From NCBI GenBank assembly GCA_029948255.1, contig JALIZF010001563.1, positions 351,035 to 415,034 on the forward strand: 64,000 nt of DNA. Reading direction: 5' to 3'. The stretch is from Telmatactis stephensoni (Eukaryota; Cnidaria; Anthozoa; Actiniaria; Isophelliidae). Shown here in pieces: positions 41,182 to 56,400 of the stretch. Both the position numbers and the translations under genes were made by a program. The notes below the pieces were generated by a model. The model made no database searches. It was not told where the DNA came from and was given only the letters and a program-made list of their open reading frames with translations. Each line of letters begins with the position of its first letter. The stretch's first letter is position 1.

Positions 41182-41471
41182 AGCACTGTTATTTATATTT
41201 TTTAAGCAATTGCCAAATTCAAAACAACTTTTGGAGCTTATTTTCCACAATATTTTCAAGTGCACATTTCTTCAACTTTGTCCGCCATTTTATTTACCCA
41301 TAAACCTCTGCATGATACAATCTCGACCCAGGCTCTCTCATGTGACACGTAAACATCCCCAGTCTTCCAATAAAGCGCATTCAAAATGGCGGAATTTTGC
41401 TTACTGAAACAATTACTAAAATCATTGCTTTTTACTTGTCACTAATGGTTCTACAGTAAACTGATTTAAAA
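41182..41471. promoter_or_regulatory. bidirectional promoter MRPS24 / TMF1
   Basis: The two start codons face away from each other across 290 bases. Two copies of AAAATGGCGG, the core of the YY1 site known from vertebrate ribosomal and mitochondrial promoters, are present in opposite orientation: 41282-41291 reads on the MRPS24 strand and 41383-41392 on the TMF1 strand, each pointing toward its own gene. Between them lies GACACGTAA and an inverted CCAAT-like segment (TTCCAATAAA). No TATA box is seen. The shared, TATA-less layout suggests constitutive co-expression; this is inferred. Confidence 0.6.
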
Positions 41472-44400
41472 ATGAGTTGGTTTGACGCCGCTAGTTTTAC
41501 AAGTTATGCTAAAACAGCGCTTGCTAGTGCTCAGAAATCAATCGACAAAGTGTTGGACATTGAGGATGGATCGGACAGCAGTACTGCATCCCAAGCCAAG
41601 ACTGTCAGTAAAGGTGAGGAAATTAATAGAGTTTGCCCTTTAATATACTTTCTAGTATCTATTTTAGTGATAACAATTGCATTGAATTAATGGTGACTCT
41701 CTTGTTGATACTTAATACACCTAAATTATAAGCTTACTGAATGCATTGACTTAGTTTGATAAAGGTAAAAACTTAAAATTATATTTATAAGCTTAAATCT
41801 AACACAAGGCGTATGTATTACCAAATATTTTTTGTAGTTCCTGAATTTTTTTTCAAAAATAAATTGCAGTCCTCAAAACCATTGTAAAAAAATCTTTTCC
41901 CTATGAATTTCTATTATTCTTATACTAGTTTTTCACTTTCACTTTTACAAGACTTATGAGTTAATGTATATGAGTGAAAGAAGAGGACCCTCTTGCATGA
42001 AGGCTGGATTATCCTTATGTGGATAAAATGATGGTACTTTTGAATACATTTATCCACAAGATAAGGGTTTATCCATTGGATAGTGCAATCCACCCTTCAA
42101 ATAACAGGGATCAGATTTTGAATGACTTTGAAAATATCATGTAAAATATGGAAGAATTAGAAAATGTGTGTGGATGCTGTGTGCAGCTTTAGAACAGGTA
42201 GGGATTGATCAGAACACAAGAGAAGTGTTAAGAGAAGCACAAGGCATAGCTGCTTCTCAACGCTTCTCTAGTGTTCTGATCAATCCCCAAGTGCTCTAAA
42301 TCTGCACATACTGTAGCACAAACAGCGGGTAAGTTTTCTATTTCTTTTATAAAATACAACATTGTTTTCAAGCATATTCAGTATTCATTTACACTGACCA
42401 GAAATTTGAAAAGTGCACATGCATGATTTAGAATTCGCAGTATACTCGTCCTTCAGCTGATGAGAAAGGGGATTATATGATGGTTATTTTATAAAAATTT
42501 ATATAATAATTGGTATATTATGCACACTATTATTGGTCAAGAACTGTGTGAGATTACAGTACCACACACATGGATGACATCAGTGAATCATTTCATTGTT
42601 TATTTATTTATTTATTTATTTATTAAACTTTACCCCCTAGCTAGGGGCGGGTAACCCACAAGGGTTAACCATTGAATACGTGCGCTCTGATTGGTTGAAA
42701 TGTTTCAATAATATTATGTGAAACAAATAGATAATTTCCATTTTTCTGTGGTTCTGTACTCTAATAGATACACAGAAGATGACTTTGTCTTGTGCTGCAC
42801 TTTTTTGGTATCACATTTTGACTTTTTTTTGAAACAAATGTTTCTTTTGCAGAAAGTAAAGCTGATAAAGTGGGAACAAGTTCAACCTCTAAAAACTCTA
42901 CCAAAAAGCCAAGTTCATTAACTCCAAGAACATCAAGAGAAAAACTAGCTGTCCAAAATGATTCAGAAAATAGTGGGGAAGACTTTTGGTCATCATTTCT
43001 TGGGAGTTCTCAAAACACTTCATCATCATCATCCTCGTCATCCTCGTCTACAAAAAAAGTATCACCTAAAAAATCAAGCAGACAAAGAGATGTACTTAGT
43101 CGTAAAAAATCCGACACAAAATTAACTAGTGAAAAAGCAAAAGCTAAAAAAACTGAAGTGACTACTACAACAAACAAAGATATTCAACAAAAATATAATA
43201 GTAATAAAGACAGTGATTTAGATGATAAACCTCAGTTATTGGAAACTGCACAGAAAGAGATAGATATCAGTAATACTTCAAGAATTAAGAATACTATTAG
43301 GAGGAACCATGAAGTAAAATCTGGAAATGAGACATTGGCACAACAAACAGTTGAAAAATCTTCTGATAAAACTTCAGACAATGGTAGTGATAATGCTATT
43401 TCAAACGATCATGAAAGTTTCTCTGGGATTAGTGTAGTTAATAAAACAGATGAGTTAGATATAGGTAATAATGATCATGATCAAGAAAATGATCCAAACT
43501 CTCAGGAAGTGAAACTAGACTCATTAGAAATGAAAAATGATAGCACATCAACTGCTAGTGAACATAATGAATCTACAAGTGGAATGGAATCTACAAGGGG
43601 AATGTTAGAGTTTGGTTCAATTGAATTCTCAGAAGCTCAAAAATGTGATAATAAAAATACAGATACAGAATCAATTTCTGAACCCATGGCAACATCGACA
43701 CCATACTCACACAAAGACACACATAAAACAGATCCAACACTAAACCCAACAGAAACAACAATTGAAAATGATGAATATTCTTCAAATGATCTTGAAGACA
43801 GTCGAGAAGTACAAGAGGAATTTGCTGATCGTGGAATGGCTCCTGAACAGAGATGTGAAGGTGAAAAAGAAATCACATCTAGAAAACAACCTACAGAAGA
43901 TGATTTTGAAGAAGAGGTAGTGGTCCAGGGTGTGATATACATGGCAGAGGATGAATCAGCTATAATCAATCAAGAGGGAAGTGTTTATGTAACTACTGGT
44001 GACATTCCCATTGCTGAAGAATGCACTGTAACACAATTTCTTGAGCCTGATGAAAATGATTTGCAAGCCGAAAGTCCAATTGAATCTAGAACAGTTGAAG
44101 AGCGAGGCAGCATAATAACCCCACAAGGAAGTTTAGTGGCAGTGGAAGATTTCACAGAGCTAAATGATGGTGAAAGAGAAGAGCACATGCATGCAGCAGA
44201 AGGGGGAAAAAGAAATGTTGAGGAAGTACAACAACTTTATCAGGTATAGATTGTTGTATATGGGCACATTTAGTGATCCATCATACAGTTTATTTAATAG
44301 ATGGTTGTTGCCATATCAATGTTCTCTTGTATACTGTACATATTCTTAGTAATCTACATGTACAATGCTTGTGGTCATTGTCATGGTAACCACATATGTG

Positions 44401-47400
44401 TGATGCACTTACATAGTCATGTACTGCACAAGTCATGTACTTTTGGTGTTCATTGTTAAAGTACCAACAGTTGACCAACAGTCCACAGAAAAATCTGTTT
44501 GAAGCAAATCATGGAGTCACATTGCTCGTATTACTGCCATGTGCGCGACTTGTCACGCAACTTGTCATGTTGCAGGTTGTGGCTACTTGTTGCAAAAAGT
44601 GGAAAGTGGTTCTACTTTGTGCAACAAAACTTTGCAATTTGCAACATCAATTTTTGTTGCATGACAAGTTGTATGCGGGGCAGTAACACAAGCAACATCC
44701 CTCTACAACTTGCAATGCAAGAATGTTGCATGACAAGTTGCATGATTTTGTTGCCCATATATCCATGCCTTAAATGAGTGAATTGTCAGTATTATATTTA
44801 TATAAAAACAAATGGTTTTAAAATTACTATCAATTACCTGATTATAATGGAAGAAATGTGAAGAAAATCTTGAAGGCAAATGGTCAACAAACCACTGACT
44901 GAGTACAAGTACATGTAGCTGAAAAACTACATGACTGTATTAATCATTAATTTTGTCCAACAAGGGATATGACCACATTCTATGGTAAATTTTGTGACTG
45001 AATACAGTGTACATGTAAGTGGTATTGAACAGTTAAAGTGAGACTTTGCAAGACCCAAGACAAGGTGTAGTTTTTGTGAGCTCACACTCTTTCACAGATT
45101 GCTTTTATTTTGAAAATTTGAGAAATTTAAGACAGCTTTTTGTGAAAAATCAAGACTTTGAGACTCACAAAATTTGACCAGAATTTTGCGATCAAGACTC
45201 TGACTTTTTAAAGGGTCTTTCTATTGACACCCTTCACATACACTTTTAGTTAAAGCATCTATCTGTCTGAGTGTATTTTTTGTGATGGTTACCACAATTA
45301 TTAAATAACAATAAAGGATTTACAGCCAAAATTGTTGCATCGCGACCAGCAAATGACAAATTTTTTTTTTTTTTTTTTTTGGAGCCGTCAATCAGTTTGG
45401 GGCGGAGGTTATTACAAATCAACCAATCACTGAACGAGTTCATGAAAGCACCGCCCCCAAGAATGATGGATGGATCATAAAAGACAAAAACATTGCCAAC
45501 GTTAGAGGTCCCGATGCAACGAATTTCACTGTAAATTTTATTTTTATGAATAAAGGGGCCATGACAGAATTAAAGTTTGGGTGAATCCTGTTTGTAGATT
45601 TTCACTTTATGCTTTGTTTCAGGAAATCTCTAGCTTGAAGGAGCTTGTTGATGCTAGAGAAAGAAGAATGGTTGATCTTAGTAAGGAGAACATTGATTTG
45701 CATGAAACCAATACTATTCTCAGAAGGTACAATACTATATCAATGTACAGTCACTTATGTAAAATACAAAAATTGACACTCTTGTTGCACAATGCAGCTA
45801 TAGTCTAATTTTCAGTTAGTTTAGCACATTCATGTGTCTGAACTCAATGAAATTCATCAGTGATTATGATCACTGATGATTAAAACCGCCGCCCGGTTGC
45901 AAAACCGCCGCCCGGTTGGCTCAGTTGGTTGAGCGTCGGTCTCTCATGCGGGAGGTCGGGGTTCAATTCCCGGCCGGACCAACACTCAGGGTCTTTAAAT
46001 AATTGAGGAGAAGGTGCTGCCTTTGTAATTACATCTGCAAATGGTTAGATCTTCACATCTTCTCGGATAAGGACGTTAAACCGTAGGCCCCGTCATAATT
46101 TATATTGAGACGTTCCAGCAATAAGGCTGGCCTGCGGGATTAGCGTTGAAAACTACTGGTGAATGAGGCCTTAAAATCATGTATTACAATCAGTAGTGGA
46201 GCTACTTTAGCAGGTGCTGGAATGTAACGAACGAAGTAACGAAGGTTGGGATTTAAAGTGCCAAGGTGGTCACCATGGTAACCATTCATGGTGGACAGAT
46301 TTTGAATGAGTGTGAAAGGAACTGCAATGTGCTGTGGCCATCTCAGTGCTGCGTTTTCTATAAAAACATTCAAAATTTCTGCTGTAACTATGCCGTGACT
46401 GTATGTTGCCATTTTCAGTCATACGAAATTGACTCTAAGTGGAAAAGATACTTAGCTACTAACACTTACAGGAAGAGAATCAGCTATTATGCAGTTGAAA
46501 AGCACAACTATCAGCAACAGCCTGAAAGAATGGTGCCATGTACAACTTGGTGCATCTGTGTGGTTTAGGGACACCCTGCATATGCAAGCAAGATAGTACT
46601 GGCCAGCTTGTCTCAATTTTAACATTGCCTAAATTGTATTTAGCCACATAATAGACTGCAAGATAGCTACATGTAGTTACAGAGATCTAATGGAAATTTT
46701 GGTTTTTGTGATGGTTGATTGTTTTTAATATCAGTCAAATAGATCAGCTAATGAAGTTTCAGCTAGTAAATTAGAAATTTAATTGAAGTTTTGTTTTTTT
46801 GTGATGGTTGATTGTTTTTCATATCAGTCAAATAGATCAGCTAGAGAACATACATGCTGGTGAGAATGAAGAATTTGAAGAAATGAAAGAGGAATTCACC
46901 ACGAGAATAGCTTCAGTTGAGAACAAACTCCATCAAGTGTCTAAGGTGAGCCTACCTACCATCCTTGCCAGAATTAGTTGGCACGATGTAAAATTTACCA
47001 GTGTTTTGTGCATTATACACTTTGCATCCATATTATTGGACCCCCCCCCCCCCCTTGTACAATGTTGCTGGTAGCTAAAAGGTAAGCCGGACTGATTGTG
47101 GAGTAGTAGGTGTTGGGGTTTTCACAGCAACATTGTACAGGGGTGTGGGTGGAGTCAATCTTATTACCATCCACTGTGCATGCGCATAGAGACAAAATTG
47201 TGCCAATAATTTTGGCAATGATTGTAGTTGCTTCATTACAAGTGCTGTTTTGCCCCTCCACACTAGCATTAAAATCAGCCGCATTTGAGTTATTAGACAT
47301 GGTTTCTTCTATGCGATTTGGTTATTTTTCCAAGCTTTCCTGTCATTGAGTCATTATCAGTGAATGTTGATTTCTAACAAGCATACACTACCAAGTGTAC

Positions 47401-50400
47401 AAAGTCATGAGTGTATTTATGTAAATTTTCTTGTTTCATTAGGAAAGAGATAAGCTAAAAGCAGAGCTGGATGAAACCATTGCTCATTTGACTGCAATGT
47501 AAGGCACAAATACATTGGATTTTATGTTGATTGATTTCATGTTGACTGATTTCATGTTGATTGATTGTTGATTGATTTCATGTTGATTTCATGTTGATTG
47601 ATTTTATGTTGATTGATTTTATGTTAATTGATTCCATGTTTATTGATTTCATGTTGATTCATTGTTGATTGATTTCATGTTGATTCATGAATAGCCTTAA
47701 TATTCCCAAGAGGAAGAAACAGTAAAGCACTAAACTAAGCCTGACAGTCCCTGTGAATGAGCAAACCCATGGGCAATACACAAATAACCTCTCTAACTAA
47801 AAAAATATTTTTGATTATTAATGTATTAAATTAATGTAGGTTTTTTACTTCAACAGTAATGAGAGACAGAATGAAGAATTTTCAACATTGATAGCAGAGA
47901 AAGATGAGCAAATAGCACAGCTTCTTAGTGAAGGTAGAACATTTATATGGTAGTGTCATTATTATGACTGTCAGGTATATTACAATATCTTCATTCAAAG
48001 GAGATGTTTACACTGCCAGAGAAGAGGTGACTGAGCTGATAACCAGCAATTTTCAAAAAGGTTCATCTTCTGTGAAGCAAACAGTTTGCTTAGTTTTAGT
48101 TTTAGTTACTAAAACAAATAGTCCCCTTCACAGTTCCCTGTGCTCTTGAAAGGTAGCCATGCCTTTGCATCGAATCGAGACGAACAGTGAGTGTGCAATG
48201 ATAGATACCTTTTTAACACCTAGGACAATGATTCACAGGTCTCTATCACTGCAAGCTCACTGTTCGTCTTGCTTCCATGCAAAAGCATGGCTACCTTTCA
48301 AGATGGCACAAAGAACTGTGAAGGGGACTACTGACTGCAGTGATCCTAAAGACTTGAATTACTTAATTAGCCTCCTCCGCAGGCAACCTTTTGGGCTTCC
48401 TGTGCGAATTTTTGAGAAGAAAAAAGACTGGGGACGAACGTGTCTTTAACACAGGAGGCCCAGCGAAAAAGAGAACAGTTGCCTGCGGAGGAGGCTATTA
48501 CTTAGTGTGAGAACCTGGCTATGCAGGCTGTGAATTACTTTAAAATTGTTTTCGTAGGTGAGAAACTGTCCAAACAGGAACTGCAGAGTAACACAGTTAT
48601 TAAAAGGCTTAGAGCCAAGGAAAAAGAAAATGATACTCTTATTAAAAATCAAATGTAAGTGACTTATTAATCAGGTAATGGGGCTTTGGCCTACTCCTAC
48701 ACATATATGATTTTTAGCTCAGAGAGATGATAATTCAGGCATCTTAGTTTGCTATTTATTGAATTTATTTTAAAGGAAAAAACTTGAGGAGTATGAGGAA
48801 GAAGTGAAAAGACTGACAGAAATTCTGACATCAAGGGATAACAGTAATTCCAAGCAAGAAGGTTTGTTTGGTCATCTACAAATTACAACTGAATCTGTGT
48901 AAATAGGCACCAGGAGCGGATTTAGGGAGGGATGCAGGAGGTGCGCACCCCCCCCCCCCCCCCCCCGTGATGACTTTGAGTCTTTTTTTCTTAATATTTT
49001 CCCAAAATATCCTCTTGGCAGTTTCCAATTTATATGATGTGCCTATCTCCTATCTCCTCGTGGTAAACGTTCGTTACAAGCGATTGGTAATTTCAGTTTT
49101 GTACCAATGGATCGGCGTATTTCTTTGGCTTTTTTATCTTCGACTCTTTAAATCGGCCTTGATGGCATGTTTATCAAGTACTCTGAAAGCAAATATTTCT
49201 AAGAAGTTCATTTATGGAATTGTGGAATTTATCAAAGAAAGGCGGCGTGTCAGTTAAAGAAAGTGGGTGTGGTTGTAATACAAAAATTCAGTCCCATTCC
49301 ACAGTTCGGTGATTTCTGTTGTACATGTGTATATATATACTAGTAATTTCAGTGCTTCATTGATATAATTGGGTATAATTGGGTGAATGTGTGAAATGGA
49401 TGATGTGAATGGATGAATTATTTCACATTTTGAACTGTCAGCACGTGTATGTGTTGTTAGACTGATGTTAGTGTTTTTGTCTCTTGAGCACTATCGGTAA
49501 AATAACTGTGTGCTGTGTCCACTGTTGTTGAAGTCTTTTGATTAGTTTTGAAGTCCTCTCCTTATATCTTAGATGCCATCATCAAGCTTAATTCATATGT
49601 GAAGAAACAAGAAGAACAGCTTGCTAAACAAACGGTAGAGAGAACCATACTTACTTGTGTATAAGCCACATTCTCATAGGTCAGCCACACCCCAAATTTG
49701 GGACCGCCATTTTTGGCAAAAAAGTGTGGCTTATATACAAGTACATAGAGTATATAGAAATTTGTTCATAACTCACCCTCGTCTTTTGCCATTATGCTTG
49801 TGACAGTGGAGAACATTTAGCTAGAGAGGTTAAGATTCACGTAAACGTGAAACGGCAAAAGGCGAAGATCACGTGACCTACTTTTTTTGTGTGCTTGGCT
49901 TTGTGTGTTTGGCACTCAAATGAGAAAGTGACTTTTCATCTCTACAGCAAATGCAAAATGAGTAGAAAGACGAGTAGAAAGCGGGTCACGTGATTCTTTC
50001 TGTCGTTTGCCATCAGTTCCGTTTACATGGATCTTAGGGGTTGTTTACATGACACTAGGATCATCCTAGCATTAGGATCATCCTAGCAGGCGAATCATCC
50101 TATCTGCTATACATTTACTGCATTCTGTTTAGTAGAATGATCCTAGTACCCGAAGTGAAGACACAAATTTCATGTAAACAGAATGCAATAAATGTATAGC
50201 AGGTAGGATGATTCTAGTGCCATGTAAACACCCCCTTAGCCTCTCTAATATAATGTTAGGTGTGGATCAAACGAGAACACAAGTCATTGCAAGTTTTGAC
50301 TTGCAATTCGTTTCATTTGCAGGCTTGCATCGACATCGAAATTCACGTTTTAAAATATTTTCCCTTTGTCTTTTTTTAGTCGGAGCTTGAAGATGCAAAT

Positions 50401-53400
50401 GAAAAAGTGCGAAGTACGCAAGTTGCTCTTGACAATGCTTACAAGTAAGACTCCTGTATGATAATATTGTTACCAGATTTTCTGTGATATCTCCTACTAA
50501 TGTCTTAAAATGTATATGCTTTCGTTGCTGTTGTGTTATCAGCATTAGCGAAGGAGCTGCTCCCTTGCCTTGGTATCCACCACTGGAAACCCATCCAAGC
50601 ATCGAGAGCTGAATATATTTTTTTTACTTACAAGAAGCGTTGTGTGTGTCGAACTTGGCCTTTAGTAGCGATTTCAAGCCATTTGGTCGATTTCTAAAGA
50701 TATCCCTTTAAAAACCGATTAAACGACTTGAAATCGCTACCAAAGACAAAAGTCGACACAAACGTTTCTTGTGAGTAAAAAACCCTTATTCGTCTAGATA
50801 ACATTCAGCTCTCAATGCTTGTATGGGCTTCCTGTTTTTCCACCACTTCCAGTTTAGAGCAGATTTCGTACGAGTGTGAAACGGACCACGCCGTGCCGTG
50901 ACCGTGTCGATCAGTGCCTTGATGTCTATAAAAACATTTGAAATTCCTACCGTAACTGTGCCGTGACCGTGCGGTACCGTTTTCACAGTCATACGAAATT
51001 TACTCTATTGTGATCGTACATATATGTACCCTAAGTATAAGAATCACTGATCTTGGTACCAAGGGGAGGGGAGGTATGAAGGAATGGACGGACATCTTAA
51101 ATGCAAGAGATTTATTGATACTTATGCAGCAATATCGTACATCTAAAAATTACCTGAAAACCTTAATTTATGGCTGATTACTTGGGAGCGGAGTCAACAA
51201 CAATTGTTATAGGGTTTACAGTAGCCTTTTTAGGCAATTCATAAAGCTCTAACAGCCGAGCTCGTTCTCTTGACTCTGTCTGAAGCTGGTAACCTTTTGG
51301 AGATTTCATTTTGTAGGGTTCGGATATCCTGAAATACAGGCCGTATAAAATTTTCTGTAACATCTAAAACTATTTTTCGGAACATTTTTTTTATAATGCG
51401 TTAAAAGCAGTCATTTTTCATAAGGACTAAAACATCAAAACTATTATTTGACATCAAAGATTTGTTTTTTCACCAAAAAAGATAGAAAGAAAGAAAAATA
51501 AAGCAAATAAAAACATTTTAAGATGAAAAAAAGAAAAACAAAAAGAAAAAAAGAAAAACATGTGGACGTAGACAAGGCTCGAACCTCTTCTAAAACCAAA
51601 TTAGTATGCTAATTTAATGCAAAACTAAAAAAACGGACCATGCATCCAGACAAATCGCTGAATCATCGCATGTTACGTATAGGATGGAGATTTCGGCCCC
51701 TTCCGCGCTATCCGGTAGAACGCAGCGAGCTTCGCAGTCAAAGAGGGAGGAAACAGTCGGATCCTAGGCCGTAAATGACTGAACCTTACCACTAGACTAA
51801 CTGGTCTACTTAGGGATTTGGAGAACAAAATAACCTAGTGTATCTTGTGAATGGATTGTCTATTGTTATGTAAATGACGTGTTCCGGTGGCGTAGTTTGA
51901 AAGACCCTGAACTTCGGAACAAGCGATCGGGGTTCGAGGCTCGGCGATGACACAAAATTTTCTTTTTTTTTCTCTTTTTTTCTTTTTCTTTCATTTTTTC
52001 TTTATTCTTTTCCTTATATATGTTTTTATTTTATTTTTAATTCTTTTTTTCAATTATACTTTTATTTAGATATGATTTTTTAAATGTCAAAATCAAAGTC
52101 GTCGTTGCCTTTGCTTGTTTGGGCATTTCGCAAGTTTCTTTATATTGATATAAATCAGAATTTGCTCGGTCCGCTTTTGTAATGTTTTTTTTGTTGCCCA
52201 ATTTCAATTTTCGTCTCTCGATTTTATGTCAAGTTTGATAAGATGAGTAATATTTACTTAGTGTTTTAGCAATATCTCAGTCTTGTTCAGCATTTTCGCT
52301 GGTCCTCTGTCTTTGAAGGCTAGGGGTGCGTTCGAACCGTAGAACCACAAGCAACGGGTCTACCTGAGACACGACTTAGAAGACACGAACTCTCTGACGT
52401 CTAAACAACACTTTGTGTCCTAATGAAGACGCGAACAAAATAAGAACAGCTCAGAAGGCTGTTCCTCGATAAGTCACTTCAGTAGACTAAAATTGTGGTT
52501 TATATGGAGAGGTTTTCGTCTTATTTAAGTCCCGTCTAAGGCGTATCTTAGTTTTGCTTTCATAAATGATCCTAATTTTGTCTTCCAGTAAGTTTCTCTG
52601 CCTTTCATCTTATAGTGATTTTAATTCTTTATTCATCTAGGGAGATGACAACTCTTCAGAAACAAACAGCTTCCACAGAAGGAACAATAAAGGTACGTAA
52701 CTTAATATCTTGATATTTTAGTGTTGCTCTGACGTCATGGATAATATTTTTATTTTGGTCCACACACCCTGGTTGAATACTGTTGCTGTAATCGTCATTT
52801 AAGGCGTCTTACATGAACGAAAATAAGACGCGTCTTATCATCAACGCAACTGAAATCAGAAGCGAACCTCTCTATATCAGGGACGGATCCAGGGGGTGTC
52901 CATAGGTGCACCGGACACCCCCCTAGCGCCGTGCGAGATGACGTCATCAGATTCCATTGTTAGGAGGTCACCATCTTGGATGTGACGTCATCTCTCAAGA
53001 GACCTATTTGGGACACCCCCTTTGCAAAATCCTGGATCCGCCCTTGTGTATAAACGGCACTTTTGTCTAACACGCGACTTAGGGAGGAGCAGCGTTCTGA
53101 GCTGTTCTTATTTTGTTTGCGTCTTAGGACAAGAATTGTTATTAATACGGAGAGTTAAGTTTGCGTTCTTATTTAAATCGTGTTTAATATAAGACGCATC
53201 TTACTTTCGCTGGTATCATTATAATCTTCATTATTACCATCATGCCTGCCAATGTATAGTAATGCGACAAAAAAGCGCAGGTTTTGTATGAGTGTGAAAC
53301 GTTTCGTGACCGTATCGCGTGTAATATAAGACGCATCTTACTTATAATCTTCATTATTACTATCATGCCTGCCATTGTATAGTAATGCGACAGCGCACTT

Positions 53401-56400
53401 TTCGTATGAATGTGAAACGTTCCGTGACCGCATCGGTGCCGTATTGTCTCATCTAGACAATTTGAAATTCCTGCCGTAATCGTACCGTGCGGTGACCGTG
53501 CAGTTTTCCCAGTCATACGAGATCTGCTCTAAAAGCATTCGAGATTGCTGCTGCAACCGTGCTGTGCTGTAACCTTGCCGTTTTCACAGTCATTCGAAAA
53601 CTGCTTTTGCCACAGCTCTTCAAGTGTTTTTCACATACAGTCAAACCTCCACTAACAGACACCTCCCATAAGCGGACAGTCCCTTCTATGTTTATGTTTA
53701 TGTTTATTGAGCTTCGCCTTAGTAGACAAAAAAATACAATATAAGGCAGGGACACCACAACAGTGTAACCAATTACTGTGGGCCCTACTGACAAACTCTA
53801 CATTTTTAACCTCCCATAAACGGTGTGTGCGTATTGGAGATTTAATTGTGTATAATATCGACTCTATTTCTCCAGGAAGCAGTGTTGAGTACTGAAATGA
53901 AAGCAAAAGAAGAACTACGAATAGCTTTAGAGAAAACTCGACGTGAATTCCAACAAGAAAGCGAGATGATGGCTTTACAAGTGGCTGACCTCCAGGCCAG
54001 TCTCAGTCGTACTGAACAACAGGGTACCCGTCGCGAAGAAAATCTAAGACAAGAAATCAAGCATCTTCAACAGGTATGACTTTATTTAAGCATTATAAAA
54101 CGCGCGCGCGCATGTCTCTGTACTGAGATATAAACACGACGGGACACTTCTTGGTTAGAGCAAGGGAAAAGCAAGCTTAGGAACACGAGGCGTAGCCGAG
54201 TGTTTCTCTTGCTTTTCGAGTGCTCTACATCTTCCAGAGTGTTTATGTCACAGTACAGAGACATAAATGATCGTTTTATATTGCTTTTATAAAATATTTT
54301 TGATGTTTATGTACGAGCCATGTCTCTGTCCTCTGATACAAGCACGGTAGCCAGCCAATCAGCGCGCGCGTTATATCTCAAATATTTTATAATTAAGGAA
54401 TATAAAACGCGCGCGCATGTCTCTGTACTGTGATATAAACACGATGGAAGATGTAGAGCAAGAGAAAAGCAAGCTTAGGAACACGAGGCGTAGCCGAGTG
54501 TTTCTCTTGCTTTTCGAGTGCTCTACATCTTCCAGAGTGTTTATATCACAGTACAGAGACATAAGCGATCGTTTTATATTGCTTTTATAAAATATTTTCG
54601 ACGTTGTTTGAGCGAGCCATGTCTCTGTCCTCTGATATAAACATGGTAGCCAGCCAATCAGCGCGCGCGTTATATCTCAAATATTTTATAATGCTTTTAT
54701 AAAACATTTTTCGATGTTTTAGCGCCAGCCATGTCTCTGTTCTTTGACATAAACGGTAGCTAGTCAATCAGCGCTCGCTTTATCTCAAATATTTTAAAAT
54801 TACTTATAAAACTTAAACTGTAGGTCAGAATACACGATGTAACGTTGCACCCAGCAGATCAGGTGTGTCCACCCTTTAACTGTTGTGCGCAACGTTTACG
54901 AAATTTTACTATGAAGGCCTCAATCGAAATAACTTTTCTAGTTTGTCGTATTGTGCATGAATGATTTCTTTGACTTCTTTTTCTCAAGAGCCTTAAAACT
55001 ATGTTGTGGAAAAGGAGAGATAAGAAAAGGCCATGTGGAGTAGCATATTTCGTGCTCAAAGCTTGTTTCTTCTCTTTTTCTTCAGCGTCTACAAGAAGCT
55101 GAGGATCGCAACCAAGAACTAGCTAGCAGTGTTTCACATGGTATGCACCTTTAGAAATTTTCATTCTTACATTTCTCTCTCTTGTTTTCTCTCTCTTTTA
55201 GTAGTTTACTTTCATGTGTTTCTTTTGTATCCTTTCACTTTTGTCTTTCTTTTGTATCCTTTCGCTTTCCCTTTACGGTTATTTCATTTATCATTTCTTC
55301 ACTTCCCTTTGATTTTTTTTCTTTTTGATCTTTTCTTCATTTCCCAGTTATTTATCATGTATTTTTAGACCATTATTATTGTCTAGCTGATTGTTGTTCC
55401 ATTTAATTTTCAGCAACTCGTCCTTTACTGAGACAGATAGAGAATTTACAAACAACACACAATGGGCAGGCTTCAACATGGGAAAGAGTAGAGAAAAACC
55501 TCACAGAACGGCTAAGTAAGAGACTTATGTATTCCTGGGATACCAAATGAAGACCATGAAATATTAGTCTCGAAAAGTTTTTGTTACAAAAATTTTTGAA
55601 ACGCGCGAAAACTTTTAAGATTTGTCCTAAAACCGCGAAATTAAAAGTTTTGTTTGTTTAGCAGATGAGGCTCAGAATCAACTTCTTAATGGCACAAGAA
55701 AAAGAGCGTGTTGCTTCTCAAAGTGTTTCTGAGCTGAATTCAAGAATAACAAGACTCGAGTCGCAAGTAAACTCGTACCGTGCCTGAACGATCAAGGCTG
55801 GAAGCTGATTTAGAGCTCGAGAGGACCAAGAATGGAACCCTGGAGGATGCCCAGAGTAGAGAAACAGCCAAGTATGACGCTATGGTAAAGAAATACCAAA
55901 AGATAATTGAAGACACCAATCTAGACAAGGTACTCAGAAACATGTTAAAATGTCGTTATGATAAGATGGAATCTGTTTGAATAGACCAACCGGGATAAAT
56001 TGATCTATAATATTTTATTCAAATCTACGGGGCTATTTGATGAGGCAAAATCCCGTTTGCATTGGCAACCTCGCTGTTTAACATTTTTGATGTGTTATGA
56101 GTTTAATATTTTTTCTTGTCTCCCAGGCTCATCTGGAGCAGCAGTTAACGGTTGAGAAAAGTAAAATGACAACAGAAGTAAAGAAACTCAAGACTGCTTT
56201 AGAGGGCAAGGTAAAGTTATTTATGACTTCCGATGTACCTCCATGTATCCCATTGTCTGATTCTTTCACGCATTGTAATAATGTTGATTGGTTGTTTCGT
56301 AGGAGAGGATTCTGACCCGTCAGTCCAGTTTTGGTACTGTCCCGCCACCCTCTCCTTCAGCCAGTAGTGAATCATTTCCTCTCAGTCAGGTAAGCGTATT

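Noticed and set aside
48967..49257. Hydrophobic ORF in TMF1 intron 8
   Set aside because: Follows directly on a poly-C tract of a repeat-like segment, has no recognisable family and no splice support.
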